NCBI GenBank assembly: GCA_949825065.1
Contig: OX463862.1
Span: forward strand, 20,999,071-21,063,070
Source of the DNA: Odontocerum albicorne
Lineage: Eukaryota; Arthropoda; Insecta; Trichoptera; Odontoceridae
Length of the DNA: 64,000 nucleotides
Direction of reading: 5' to 3'
Shown: positions 45,554 through 56,250 of the stretch, piece after piece
Numbering within the stretch: the first letter of the stretch is position 1
Layout: each line of letters begins with the position of its first letter
Translations under genes and position numbers: made by a program
The notes under the pieces: generated by a model
Told to the model about the DNA's origin: nothing
Databases searched by the model: none
Seen by the model: the letters and a program-made list of their open reading frames with translations, nothing else

Positions 45554-45889
45554 ATCTAATCGATATTTAAAGGAATCTTGTATCTGGGGAGAACATGTTT
45601 CCAAGCTTTGTTTATAGATTTTTCATAAAGTTTTCTTAACTTTAATTGGATGGATTTCTTCTTTCATAAGAAAACAATACACAATGGAAAACTTGGAAGT
45701 TTTTGTAAAATATTGGAAAATAATGTGAAATAAATATGGCATATTATGAAAAGAAATTCAAAGAATCATTCCGGGTGTTTTCACCCAATTAACTGTTGTT
45801 AACAAATTTCATTTTTAAAGTTTATATAATTTTACGATGTATTTTTTTTATAAAAGTGTATTGTTATTCAGTTTAAAAAGTGTAAGGGA
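45554..45889. other. Unassigned stretch
   Basis: Nothing recognised beyond the hAT target duplication at its left edge. Confidence 0.4.
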
Positions 45890-46110
45890 GATGAATGGAG
45901 ATGTTTATCGAGATTATTAGAAAGATGAAGTAATACAATCAAGATACGAGAAGAAATAGGGTTGGAGAAATTTTAACTGACTGGAAATTAAGATTTATAG
46001 AAGTAAGAGGGCATGTATAATGAGACGTATGAATATGTGCATGGTTTAAAAAGTATGGAGATATGTTCTCTCTACATACCCCAAAAATAACACAGCGTCA
46101 TGGTATATCT
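45890..46110 (+). mobile_element. LINE-H 3' end, diverged
   Basis: Ends with 'ctctctacataccccaaaaa' and 'cagcgtcatggtatatctgt', the family tail; the upstream 150 bases are a degraded C-terminal coding region. Confidence 0.6.
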
Positions 46111-46179
46111 GTATGGATAGATAAATAAATAATAATCTTGTTGAAAGAAACTGTAATTACACGTGTATTTTATTTTATT

Positions 46180-46360
46180 TCTCTACTAAGCCTGTTGCAT
46201 TCTCACGCGAGGATTACAAGTTCGGTTCTCGTTGGTACCCATTTTTTTAAATATGGTTCTAATCTGATTTTCACTTAAGACGTCTTTTACATTTTTCTGA
46301 TTAATTCTAAGTGATTTCCACGTGACAATAAATTCCCCAGATTATAAAAAAGTGTACTAT
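46180..46360 (+). mobile_element. tRNA-derived SINE, head damaged
   Basis: 'acaagttcggttctcgttgg' (B box), 'tacccatttttttaaatatg', body 'tgattttcacttaagacg', tail 'cacgtgacaataaattcccc'. The A-box side is degraded. Confidence 0.82.
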
Positions 46361-46389
46361 TTTTTTTTTTATTATTCCATCTTTTTATT

Positions 46390-46965
46390 TATTTTTATCC
46401 CGTTTTACCAGAACGATCAGGACCTTAAAGCCTGCACTGAGCCTTAACAGCTGGCACGTGCAAAATCTTCAAAACAACTAAAAATATTATCTTATTTCGC
46501 CGAAAATATTCACAGTCCTTCCAATCATGGACTTGCGCTATGCTCAAACAGAGATTTTTTATCGGGTTACCCAGTTCGCCACTTTTTTTACCATCTCCTT
46601 GACTGTCCCTGCAGTGAGACTCTGAAACTAGTTACAATATTAGACTTTTTCTGTCTTTGGCATACTTTAAGAAGCGACTGAAAAAACGCTTTAATTTCAA
46701 GTCAGTAATATAAAATGTTTCATCCCTGATTTTTAACATATTTCCTGTCCACCATCTCTTCATTTTCCATTAAATGATGATATCTCACTTTTACTATGTG
46801 TACTGTTCATAAATTGTGTTAAGATGAATAATCATTTCAAATTTTTTTTTGCGACCATGTAACTTCCTTTATTTACTTTTGTATGGTTAGTTGGAAGAGA
46901 TTGCCATCTGGCAACAAGTCCACCAAATCGTTTCTGCAATGAAGTGTAAAATTAATAAATAAAGA
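46390..46965 (+). mobile_element. LINE-A 3' end
   Basis: Contains the coding end 'LSLAYFKKRLKKRFNFKSVI' followed by a stop near 46702, then the 3' UTR with 'gatgatatctcacttttact' and the tail 'ggaagagattgccatctggc' and 'aacaagtccaccaaat', ending in AATA repeats. Upstream coding is shifted. Confidence 0.85.
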
Positions 46966-46971
46966 TATTTA

Positions 46972-47070
46972 AGATACCTACTAAGAAAACTAGACTAGAA
47001 CATTTAAAAAAAATCGGTTACCAACGAAACCTACAATCTCCGGGCTGAAAGACAGTTGATTCAAATTGTC
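46972..47070 (-). mobile_element. tRNA-derived SINE, partial
   Basis: Plus strand 'aagaaaactagactagaaca', 'cggttaccaacgaaacct' and 'acaatctccgggctgaaaga', covering the body and B-box side; the head is missing. Confidence 0.7.
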
Positions 47071-47542
47071 AACGTTGTAAAACATTGACATACGTCAAAA
47101 AACTTTCCAGGTCATACTGTATATAAAATACTTAAACCAACAACTATACTAAAAAACAAAATTGTTTTCAGACGTCTGCTCTATTGTCTCATTTCATATT
47201 TAACATTTTTTTCCCAGTCACACTGTACGTTACCATTATAAAATAATTCTGAAAAATCCTAATGTCTTTGTCACAAATAAAGATATTTTTCAAACAATTT
47301 ATTTCTTTTAACAAGAAAACAAATACACCTTTTTTTAAATTTAAAATAAAAGTACAGAAAAATTGTAGAAATTAAATTCCAGAAAAGCTGTAAATTACAA
47401 ATAAAAACGTCCGTCTGAGCTGAAATAATGATTTTTTAAATAACACATTTTTTCTGTGTCAAAATTTTTATTAGACATTCATTACTGGACGTACTTAATA
47501 TATTTTCGATTCTTTCGATAATAATTTGTCATAGTCCATAAT
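47071..47542. other. Unassigned stretch
   Basis: Nothing recognised. Confidence 0.4.
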
Positions 47543-47656
47543 AGTATTTTAGTACCAACTTTGATATGTTGAACTGAAATAGTATTTTAGTACCAACTTT
47601 GATATGTGGAACTGAAATAGTATTTTAGTACCAACTTTGATATGTGGAACTGAAAC
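47543..47656. repeat. 38-bp tandem repeat, three units, within LINE-H
   Basis: Units start at 47543, 47581 and 47619; the first differs by one base (gttg for gtgg). The unit 'tagtaccaactttgatatgt' codes the family's 'LVPTL(I/M)-G-E' segment, so the array formed from the LINE sequence itself. Confidence 0.93.
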
Positions 47657-48040
47657 GGGAACTGGGAAAAATACTGAAAGGATCCGAAGAAATGTTGTAG
47701 AAATGCGTACGCAGAGAAATATACATAAGATGACAATGTCAGAATACGGACGGAAAACGGAATGAAGTGATTAGAGATGGATGTGAACTTAAGGCTGATG
47801 TATCAAATAATATGAAGAAGAGCACTCTGAGATAGTTTGGGCATGTACAAAGAATGAATGAAGAAAGACTAACAAAACATATAAACAGTGCAAATGTGAG
47901 TGGAAAGCGTGAGAGAAGAAGACCAAGGAAAATATTGTCGGATCACATGAATTATATTTTGAAAGAAGGAAATGTTAAGTCAGAGAAATCTCGAGTTGTA
48001 TGAGAAGGAGTATGGATGTAAAAGAGGGTGTAATGCGTGT
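47619..48040 (+). mobile_element. LINE-H 3' end
   Basis: After the tandem repeat: 'aatgttgtagaaatgcgtac' (N-VEMR), 'gagatagtttgggcatgtac' (L-+FGHV), 'aaagactaacaaaacatata' (RLTKHI), 'gagaagaagaccaaggaaaa' (RRRPRK), 'gatcacatgaattatatttt' (DHMN-IL). Decayed RT C-terminal region. Confidence 0.8.
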
Positions 48041-48299
48041 CAAGATAATAACGTTTGGCGCTCAGTCTTCTCTGTTACTCTCAAATATCAACGTTTGTAC
48101 TAAAATACAGCATGCATCTCATAAAACATTACAACGTTTTGAAGTGTCTTCTATAGATGGCGAAAGATGAAAGATGCCTGTGCGTGTATAAATAAAATAT
48201 GTGCATGCTGTTATCATTCAGCAAACACTATCTTGTAATATAATAAATACAATATCTACTTTGTAATTTATTTTTTATCAAACACTGTTTATTCCACTA
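48041..48299. other. Unassigned stretch
   Basis: Nothing recognised. Confidence 0.35.
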
Positions 48300-48375
48300 T
48301 TTGTAACGGTATAACCCTACCGGTTTCAAGACTTTCGCCTCACCATCAGGGGAGCATAAACAAGACTGAATTAGG
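48300..48375 (-). ncRNA. Hammerhead-ribozyme-like motif, single arm
   Basis: On the minus strand: CUGAUGG (48349-48343; last core A changed to G), stem II GAGGC-GAAA-GUCUU, GAAA (48327-48324), 'CCGGUA' and 'GGGUUAUACCGUUAC'. Compared with the 14.3-kb copy, a U-A pair of stem II is replaced by C-G, which keeps the pairing. Stem I would be CCC with GGG. The opposite arm of the foldback is absent here, the sequence changing after 'aacaagactgaattagg'. Confidence 0.55.
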
Positions 48376-48589
48376 TTCGAACTGGTACTTAAGTTCGAAC
48401 ATACACGTTTCTAACGGTAAATATTCGGGTTGGGTACTGCGGGTGGAGGGAGGGAGGAGACAACCTCAGCGAGCAGTGGCGAGATTCTTGGAATAATATG
48501 TGGTTGCCAGATGTTCCCCCGATATTAATTTCCCGTTCACCAAAATAATATAAAATATCTACTTTCTATCTTTAGATTAAGCGATATTC
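48376..48589. other. Unassigned stretch
   Basis: A G-rich patch, 'gggtggagggagggaggaga', at about 48442; nothing else. Confidence 0.4.
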
Positions 48590-49010
48590 ATCATTCTCAG
48601 ATCTTTCTCTTCGCATCTCTCATAAAATGTACTTATCAAACTCCGCAATTCAACATCGCTCTCCACCAGCACTACAATGTCATCTGCAATCCGCATACGT
48701 TCGCATTCGACATTTGTATGCCACCAATTGACATGTGTTGTTCCGCTCATATGAACCTTTATACATATTGAACAACCAGGGTGACAAAACGTATCCTTGC
48801 TTTACCTCTTTCGAAATACGAAACCATTTAGTCAAGGTTTTATTCACTATACTACATGCTCTAATTTTGGCGTATAATGACGCAATACTACATATTACTT
48901 TACGTTCAACACTAAATTAATTCAACATTTTCCATAGGTTGTCTCGTATCACGCAATCATACCCTACATTTTCATTTATTAATTTTGATTAACCTTTTAT
49001 AATATCAACG
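48590..49010 (-). mobile_element. LINE reverse transcriptase core fragment
   Basis: Minus strand reads 'ERKVICSIASLYAKIRACSI', 'TKWFRISKEVKQGYVLSPW' (family F-I--GV+QGC-LSP-LFN), 'LFNMY', then 'MRIADDIVVLVESDVELRSL' (the -ADD- catalytic box, with Ile in place of Tyr/Phe). This is the RT palm, probably of family H. Frameshifts lie between the blocks. Confidence 0.8.
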
Positions 49011-49480
49011 AGGTAAACGTTTTGATGTAACATCTTTCAAATAGTATTATATTAAGAAACCTCATGAATACCTCCAATCAATCAGGTTGACAACACCCTA
49101 GAGAAAATCTATTTCACCACTTCGCATATTCATCATAATACTTCATTTACAACCGTGATGACATTACGACATCAGTGAGATGTATTCAAACATCCTTAGA
49201 ACGAATGCCACACGGGACAAGATTATAATTATCCACCGAGAGTAAGAGGGGGTGAAACCTATGAAATTTTCCATCAAAATTATTTTACGATTATGTTGCC
49301 GCTCTGTCGCTGTTTCTCTCTCCATCAGGATGGCAACCTTGACATTTGGTTTGCTTTAAATATTTAAATAACAGGCTCTTCCTACTTATGTTGACGAAAA
49401 AGTAGAGAATTACAAATTAATGAATTTTTAATAAGCATCATAAGAAGTTAATATATATATTCCGTCGAAAATTAGGTCAA
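49011..49480. other. Unassigned stretch
   Basis: Nothing recognised. Confidence 0.4.
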
Positions 49481-49616
49481 GAATTTATAATAGCTAACAG
49501 ACGCTTTCGAGGAGGTGACAGACTGGAGGTTGATATACGTGAAGGAAAAACAGCTGATGATCGAAATGAACAGAAACTGAGACTGTTCAGGGCAGAAACA
49601 CTATTAATTAATTCTT

Positions 49617-49818
49617 ATGGTACGTGTAGTCATTCGCATGGTACGTCTAGTCATTCGTATTATACGTCAAGTCATTTGTATTATACGTCTAGTCATTTGT
49701 ATGGCACGTCTAGTCATTCGTATGGTACGTCTAGTCATTAGTATGATACTTCTAGTCATTCGTATGGTACGTCTAGTCATTAGTATGGTACTTCTAGTCA
49801 TTCGTGTAGTACGTCTAG
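49617..49818. repeat. 21-bp minisatellite, ~9.5 units
   Basis: Unit 'atggtacgtctagtcattcg' + t, with point variants. 21 bp is seven codons, so the plus strand stays open as a repeated 'MVRLVIR' peptide; this is a by-product of the period. Confidence 0.96.
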
Positions 49819-49829
49819 GAAAATAAAAA

Positions 49830-50640
49830 TTTGAAAACCAATGTCAATTGGGAAAGCGGTTTGTTGTATGCTGCTGACATAGTAGTGTTAGCGGATATTA
49901 AAGTTAATTATATAAGATATGTAAAACGTAAGATCTGATAATAAATGTTGCGAGATTTCTAAGTCATAGTGATGGAAAAGTGTGAAAAATAAAAAGTATG
50001 TCATATATTGGTGAGTAAAGAAAAATTAGGACAAGTTCTAACAAGTTAGCAAATTTTGCTATTTAGGAAGTATTTTCTCAGATAAAGGAAGAGCTACCAG
50101 GGATATCAAATGACGTGAGTGAAAGGAAACAAAATTATTGAGACATTTAAATATATTGAACTTATATACTTGAACCGGAAAGTATTAAAATAGTTATTAG
50201 ATAGTTCCCAACAGTATTTATGTACCAACTTTCATGTATGGAAGTGAAATGTGGGCTTAAAAAACACTGAAAAAGAGCCGAATCAATTCGGTAGAAACAC
50301 GTGCATTTAGATAAATACTTGAGGTGGCAATGTATAAAGCAATACGAAATGAATTGTTAAGTGATGAATGTGAACTTAAGACTGGCGTATTAAGTAAAAT
50401 GAAAAAGAACACGCTGAGATGGTTTGGGAACGTAGGACGAATGAATAAGAAAGGTTAACAAAACAAATATGCAGTACAAATTTGAGCTGAAGGCGTGGCA
50501 GAGGGAGATCAAAGAAAGCATAGTTGGATCAAGTGAATGACATTTTGGAAGAAGGAAATTTCAAAAGTCAGAAGAAAAAGAAATCGTAGGAGGTGGATAA
50601 ATGTCAAAGAAGCGAAATATGTGTGTTTGATAGGAAAGAC
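49830..50640 (+). mobile_element. LINE-H reverse transcriptase and 3' end
   Basis: 'ttgttgtatgctgctgacat' codes LLYAADIVVLAD (the YADD box with the first Asp changed to Ala), followed by 'LGSIFSDKGRATRDI' (YLGS region), 'VPTFMYGSEMW', 'LRWFGNVGRMN', 'GRGRSKK' and 'LDQVNDILEEGNF'. The order is the palm end, thumb and C terminus. Stops and indels throughout. Sequence left of the 21-bp array (49490-49610) may be its upstream part. Confidence 0.82.
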
Positions 50641-50689
50641 TGCTACAATGATCTCTCTTCTGGGATTGTGAAACGACTTGATAATATGC

Positions 50690-51120
50690 ATGTAACTGAA
50701 AACCAAATTTCAGATGCACCAAGCATGTGTCTTAAGCACTCTTCTCTTCGGCATTCAAACCTGACCAGCATATAGATACCAGGAGAAGAGGATAAATGTC
50801 TTGCATATTTGATGGGTATCTTGAATAGTTGGCATAACTTGACAAGACAAGTTTGCCAATGAGGAAGTCCTTGTAAGGGCGCGCCTTCAGCTACAGCGCT
50901 CCTTAAAGAAAAGAAACTGCTCTGGCTTGAACGTCTACATTCAAAGAATGACGATCGGTTACTACAGAACACACTCTATGATAAAATATGCATTGACAAG
51001 AAACTACACGATGAACAACATCTACGTTATAAATATGTGTTTATAAGACACGTGAAGACTTGTAATGTGGATTTCGAACTGTGCGAAGATAATGCCAAGG
51101 ACAGAAATCTGTGACAAGTA
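50690..51120 (+). mobile_element. LINE-F fragment
   Basis: Reads 'ACVLSTLLFGIQT' (family CVLSTLLYGSE-W), 'YRYQEKRINVLHI', 'QDKFANEEVLVRARL', 'LKEKKLLWLERLHSKND', 'DRLLQNTLYDKICI', 'RYKYVFIRHVKTCNVDFE'. It matches the region before the part preserved at 3885-4275. Frames mostly consistent with several stops. Confidence 0.78.
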
Positions 51121-51314
51121 CTTCGTCGAAATATAAAGACTTGTGATAAAAATTGACTTGATTGCCTCAATGTTTAAAGAGAAAGGGGAAAACCTATCAT
51201 GTTGAGGATGCAAAGAAGAGATTGACATAGAAAGACCGATTAATATCCACAATAATCAGATTGTTAATTTCTTTTAAAAATACTTTTTTTACATATTCTC
51301 GGAAAAAAATATGT

Positions 51315-51727
51315 AATTCAATTTACTTCTTCCGACCTATCTTTCCGTTATAAGCACTGTCTTAAAAAGCATCATCTGTTACCCGAATTGTCCACCTACA
51401 GTTTTAGCTAAGACTAAGGTCTAAGGTCTGAGTGAATGTGATGAAATGCAAGAAGCCTGAACGAGTGGGCATGTACGTGTTAAATAATTAGTATTGAAAT
51501 AATAATCTGTAAGAATTGTTATCTAGTTAAAAGTCAGTATGTAAGGTGTTAACTATTTCTAAGAAAATAAATATTAAGCTTATTAAAAATGACATGTAGG
51601 AAATTAAAATAAAGTAAGTTCATAGTTATAATACATAAATTAGATTAGTTATTAAGATATAAATATGTATATAGGTACCTTTGACAAATGTTTGTGTTGT
51701 AGATAACATTATTTAAAAAAAAAAACT
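51315..51727 (+). mobile_element. LINE-D 3' end
   Basis: Coding end 'FRYKHCLKKHHLLPEL' (compare 'FRYKHKLPKHYLLPD' at 7657), then the 3' UTR with 'gtctgagtgaatgtgatg' and 'cctgaacgagtggg', and an A-tail at 51714-51727. Confidence 0.87.
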
Positions 51728-51794
51728 AACAAAACGACATTATGGTTAGATCAAGTAGATATTTTGAAAGAAGAAAATATCTTCTTCTTCCCAG

Positions 51795-52110
51795 TGTCAT
51801 GTCAGATCCTCCCAACGTTGAATATCACCTGAGAGTAGACATACCGATAAAGATCTCCAACGCCCCTTATACCAGTCCAATCACGTATATTGCGGAGCCA
51901 GGAGATTTGCCTCCTGCCAACACCTCTTCGGCCTTCTATTTTGCCTTGGATGATCAGGTGCAGTAATTTGTACTTTGCTCTTCTAAGTACATGACCCAAG
52001 TAGGACACCTTTCGGATTTTAATATTAGTCAGCAACTCTCTATCAACTTTGGTTCTTAGAAGAACCCTTGTGTTGTTGGCCATATCCGTCCAGGGTATAG
52101 GTAGCATTAT
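51795..52110 (-). mobile_element. LINE-G C-terminal fragment
   Basis: A 101-codon minus frame with 'KVDRELLTNIKIRKVSYLGH', 'VLRRAKYKLLHLIIQGKIEG', 'RRGVGRRQISWLRNIRDWTG'. This is a common insect endonuclease-reverse transcriptase C terminus (RK--YLGH-+R---Y-LL-LI-GKI-G+R--GR+--SWL). Complete to near its end, but isolated from the RT. Confidence 0.85.
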
Positions 52111-52144
52111 CCGGTGAATTCACATTTCGAATGGTTCCAGCCAG

Positions 52145-54037
52145 TTCATACTTCTTCTTCTTCTTCAGCCATTCTGGATCCATCCCTGGATATAGGCCTT
52201 CCCTTCGGTCTTCCACAACTCCCTATCTCGGGCGCACTGCATCTACTTCAGCCCTGCGGCCCGTCTTATATCGTCCGACCATCTAGCCTGTGGTCGCCCC
52301 ATACCTCTCCTGCCCGTTCTAGGCTGCCATTCCAGGACTTTTTTCGTCCATTGAGAGTCAGAGCATCTGGCAATATGTCCTGCCCAGCTCCATTTTAAGG
52401 CAGCTGCTCTCTAAAATACGTCCGTGACTTTGGTTCTCTCTCCTATCCATTTTTTGGTATTTCTATCTCGCAGTGAAACTCCCAGCATCCTCCTCTCCAT
52501 GGTTCTCTGTGGCACTTATAGTTTTTGCGTTATTCGCTTTGTTAGGACAGAGGTTTCGATTCCATATGTGAGGATCGGTAAGATGCATGAATCAAAGGCT
52601 TTCTTTTTCAAATGATTGTGGTATTTTGGAGATTCCAGGATGTAAGAGAGTTTACCAAACGCCGCCCAGGCAAGACCACGTCTATTCTCCTTTCCCAGCT
52701 TTACAGTGTGTCCCAGGTACACATAACTTGTAACTCTCTCTGTATTTCTTCCACGTACCAAGACAGGGAGATCATTTGTCGTGTTGCTCATTATTTTTGT
52801 TTTGGCAGCATTCATTTTAAGGCCAATTTTAGCGCAGGCTGCATTTACTTGATTGAGCATTATGTTCAACTCTTCCTCGTTTTTGGCAAACATGATAATG
52901 TCATCTGCGGAACGCAAGTTACTGAGAAGTTCCCCATTTATCGGAATACCTTTATCTTCCCAGTCAAATACGTCTTCAAGTGCCAGAGTGAAGAGTTTCG
53001 GAGAAATTGTATTTCCCTGCCGCACCCCATTTTTTATATGTACTTTCTCCGATGACTCGTGGAGTTATATTGTTAATGTGGCATTTTCATACACTTTGTT
53101 CAAGAGTTGAGAGTATCTGTAGTTCACTCCACAGTTGTTTAACCCCCTCATCACTGCCCATATTTCCACTGAATTGAAGGCCTTTTAAAGTCTATGAATG
53201 CCAACGCAATAGGGAGGTTGTATTCAATGTGTTTTTGGATTACGTTTTTCAATGTTTGGAGGTGAAAATTTGTGCCAAAACTTTTTCTAAAGCCTGTCTG
53301 TTCTACTGGCTGGTATGCATCCAATATACCTGTGAGTCGATTTGTGATGATTTTTGTTAAAAGCTTATATAAGTGGGACAAAAAGCTTATGGGTCGATAA
53401 TTTTCAAGTTTTCGTTGGTCACCTTTCTTGTGCAGTAATATTATGTTAACATCATTCCACTCCTGTGGTATACTTCTCACTTCCAGACACTTATCCAAGA
53501 GATGGGCAATAGTCCTCTGAAGCAAGTCTCCACCGTATTTAATAGCTTCAATTGTAATATTGTCAGGGCTGGGAGCTTTGGAGTTTTTCATTTGTTTTAA
53601 AGCATATCGAACTTCTTCCACTGTTATGCTAGGAATATCCTCAGAGCCGGTATTTATGGAAACAGGATGTGCAGCCTCATATGGTATTTTTGAGTTGTAA
53701 AGTGTTTCGTAAAATTCCCTAGCAATCTCCCAAAGTTCTGTCCTATCCATGCTCTCGGTGCCATCCTCGTTACACAAAGTCATCATTTGTTTCTTTCCGG
53801 GGAAAGTTTCCTCTGTAAATATTTTTTTCCACCATTTTTCGAAATAATCTCATTTATTAGGATTTCTTGTTGCTTTGCAATATCCTTTCTGATGTTTTGG
53901 CGAACTTTCTTGTTTAAAGCCTTGTACTCGGGTGTACCCCACTTTCTCTTAGCCCTCAACTCATTTCTCTCCTTCATTAGGTCCTTTGTCTTAGCACTGA
54001 GTTTATCTTGCTTGGTAGTACTCTGTGTAGTGTTCAT
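52145..54037 (-). pseudogene. RTE-like LINE: reverse transcriptase to C terminus
   Basis: Longest RT remnant after LINE-D. Minus strand, in order: linker 'LRAKRKWGTPEYKALNKKV' (53783-54037); 'SITVEEVRYALKQMKNSKAP' and 'SPDNITIEAIKYGGD', 'ENYRPISFLSHLYKLLTKII', 'EQTGFRKSFGT', 'IALAFIDFKRP' (53151-53786); a frame break, 'RQGNTISPKLFTLALEDVF', 'SADDIIMFAKNEEELNIML' (ADD box, usual aromatic replaced by Ser), 'YVYLGHTVKL', 'ILPILTYGIET' (52516-53025); then 'WMQCARDRELWK'-type C terminus in shifted frames to 52145. At least four frame changes. Endonuclease absent. Confidence 0.9.
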
Positions 54038-54079
54038 ACTATCAACTTGTAAGAAAATATAGAAAGTAAAAAAAACACA

Positions 54080-54172
54080 GTAGTTCTAGTTCGAAATATG
54101 TCTGTCGAAATAGAAATGTCTAGCACTCTGTTCTCTCTGTTTATCCCGACAGGGAGACAGCTTGATGGTATA
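54080..54172 (+). mobile_element. LINE-H 3' tail
   Basis: 'tctgtttatcccgacaggga' with 'gacagcttgatggtat', the family's end motif. It abuts a LINE-C copy. Confidence 0.6.
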
Positions 54173-54177
54173 AAACT

Positions 54178-54925
54178 CTAGGATTTGTAATGAGAATCTC
54201 TAAGTCGTTTGAAAACCAATTGGTGCTCAAAACGTTGTTTAATTCATTGATCCGTAGCAAACTAGAAAGCAATGCTTGCATTTGGAGCCCGGTGGGGGCG
54301 CAGAATTCGCTCATGGTGGAGAAAGTACAAAAAAAATATCTACGATATCTCTATATGAGAGAGTTCGGTGTTTATCCATGGCTTTATCCTATTCAGTTTC
54401 TGCTGGGCATGGTCGGGTATAACTCCTTGAGCGTAAGAAGAGATCTGCGTCTCCTGGTATACGTTGTCAAACTCGTTCGAGAAGTTGTGAGCTGTCCAGC
54501 ATTACTACGAAGATTAGCGTTAAATGTTCCTAACAATTACACTAGACTGCGCTGGCAAGAACTGTTCTCAATAACATACGCAAGAACGGGTCTTCCAGCC
54601 GCTATGCCTGTTGGAAGGGCCTTAACTCTTCTGAACGGGACTGCTTCGGATATTGACATATTTCATATCACATTACCAAAAGCAAAAGTAAATTTTCTTA
54701 TTAGATTGAGCGCGTTAGAAAGCACTCATCAACATGCCTAAATGACTGTGAATATATGTGTATAATATGTTTGTGTGTATATACTCGTTTGTATGCATAT
54801 GCATTATTTTTTATTTTATATAATTTTTTAAATTATTTTTTTTTCCTTTATGTAATTTTTCTTCGTTTTTAATGTCTTGTATTTTCAAAGTAATTGGGCT
54901 AAGCCTGTTTTGAAAAAATAAATCA
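54178..54925 (+). mobile_element. LINE-C 3' end, best copy
   Basis: 5'-truncated, with an intact 3' coding end (54190-54741) and a ~180-base 3' UTR ending 'tttgaaaaaataaatcaata'. No target duplication confirmed. Confidence 0.9.
54190..54741 (+). pseudogene. LINE-C reverse transcriptase C-terminal domain
   Basis: An uninterrupted 183-codon frame. 'MRISKSFENQLVLKTLFNSL', 'IRSKLESNACIWSPVGAQNS' (family L+-SL+RS+LEY---+W-P), 'VEKVQKKYLRYLYMRE', 'LSVRRDLRLLVYVVKLVR', 'CPALLRRLALNVPN', 'LPAAMPVGRALTLLN', 'KVNFLIRLSALESTHQHA' and a stop. This is the thumb and C-terminal extension of a Jockey-like LINE protein. The RT core is missing upstream because of 5' truncation; the open frame implies a young insertion. 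The apparent start Met is internal to the original protein. Confidence 0.88.
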
Positions 54926-56045
54926 ATAAGTATATGTTTTAATGTCAACAAAATCTTACCTCCTTAATTGGTTCTGCAGGAAAGATATAGATTCTGAAAT
55001 AAAAAGAAAAAAAAATTATACTTTGAACAAATCATATAGGTCTTTGTTATTATTAGTATTAAACATTTTTAAAAATTTTAGTATCCCAAATGTAACATTT
55101 AAAATTTACATCGTTTAATAAAAAAGTGAAGAGCTGAATACGAATACGTATCAATGCAAAAAAGCCTCCATTTTGTAAGACAGACAACCTTTTCACTAGG
55201 CAGGGTCTGTGACAAAACGGATTATTTATTTTGTCATAAAGTTCATGGTTATTAATTTATTTATTTTACATGAAAAGTGTATATATAAATGTTTTAACAG
55301 AATAAATAAAAAATAAGACACGTAAATAAGTAATTTCGCTTAAGTGAATATTTTCCAATTATATCGATCATGGTTTGCTGCCTGCCAGTTAACTGAAAAA
55401 TAGGCTTTATTATTAGAGAATGTTCAAAAAAACTGGCTGCTTATTAAATAATCTTGTTCCTTATATTAGGATATCCTAATACAATCGAACCTTGGATATG
55501 GCATACATGTTAGGTTAGGTTAAAAAATAAGGTAAGTTTCGATTCACGAGTTAGGACGTTATTGAGGAGGTTCTGTTCTCTAAACGGTGTTTTATCAGTT
55601 ATCGTTTAATTATTATTATTATTATATAGGTGACCATTTCTCTCTCTAAGTGACATATACCCCAAATATGGTATCGTGCTAACCAATCCTAACACTTCTA
55701 AATAAAAAGAAACCGTTCCACTACATAACTTTAGAGGCACATAATTTTAAAAAGCTCTTTAAAAATATAATTTCAAGATGTCTAGACGCTCCTATTCAAA
55801 TGATCTCGAAAAAAACTACCCCCTTTCTACGACGCGGTTCGCGGGTGAAAACAAAAGAATTTTGGGGTTTTTATAATTTGTTTTTTTTTTTAAATCATTT
55901 GTTTTTTTTATCATTTGTTTGTTGGAAAAACCAGTGTTGGATAAAAAATAAAATAAAAGAGGTGTGTATTATTTAAATTCTCTTAACTTCTGGCCATCCT
56001 GAATATTTAAAAGAACAAAAAATTGTAAAGACAAGATATATTACA
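54926..56045. other. Unassigned 1.1-kb stretch
   Basis: Nothing recognised. 'ttaggttaggttaaaa' at 55510 is too short to be a telomere-type repeat. Confidence 0.4.
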
Positions 56046-56250
56046 ACCTCCGTGGTCTAGTTGATAAGACGCGTGTCTTCATACTCGGAGGTCACGGATT
56101 CGATTCTCGTTGGAACCCAGATATATGAAAAAAAAAAAAAGGGATATGCATGCAGCAGGTTTTCACTTAAACTTTATTAATTTTCATTCATAGTTTTCAC
56201 TTTATTAACATATTTTTGACTGGTTGGCAAATATTTCCACAAAACAGTCT
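56046..56250 (+). mobile_element. tRNA-derived SINE
   Basis: Head 'cctccgtggtctagttgata', B box 'cacggattcgattctcgttg', 'gaacccagat', A-run, body 'caggttttcacttaaact', and a diverged tail 'cacaaaacagtctgccag'. A short duplication of 'cactttattaa' expands the body. Confidence 0.9.

Noticed and set aside
49617..49826. 69-codon frame repeating MVRLVIR
   Set aside because: By-product of the 21-bp minisatellite.
52612..53055. 147-codon plus-strand frame
   Set aside because: Antisense shadow of the RTE-like reverse transcriptase.
55505..55525. TTAGG-like telomere motif
   Set aside because: Only two to three units; expected by chance and far too short for telomere sequence.
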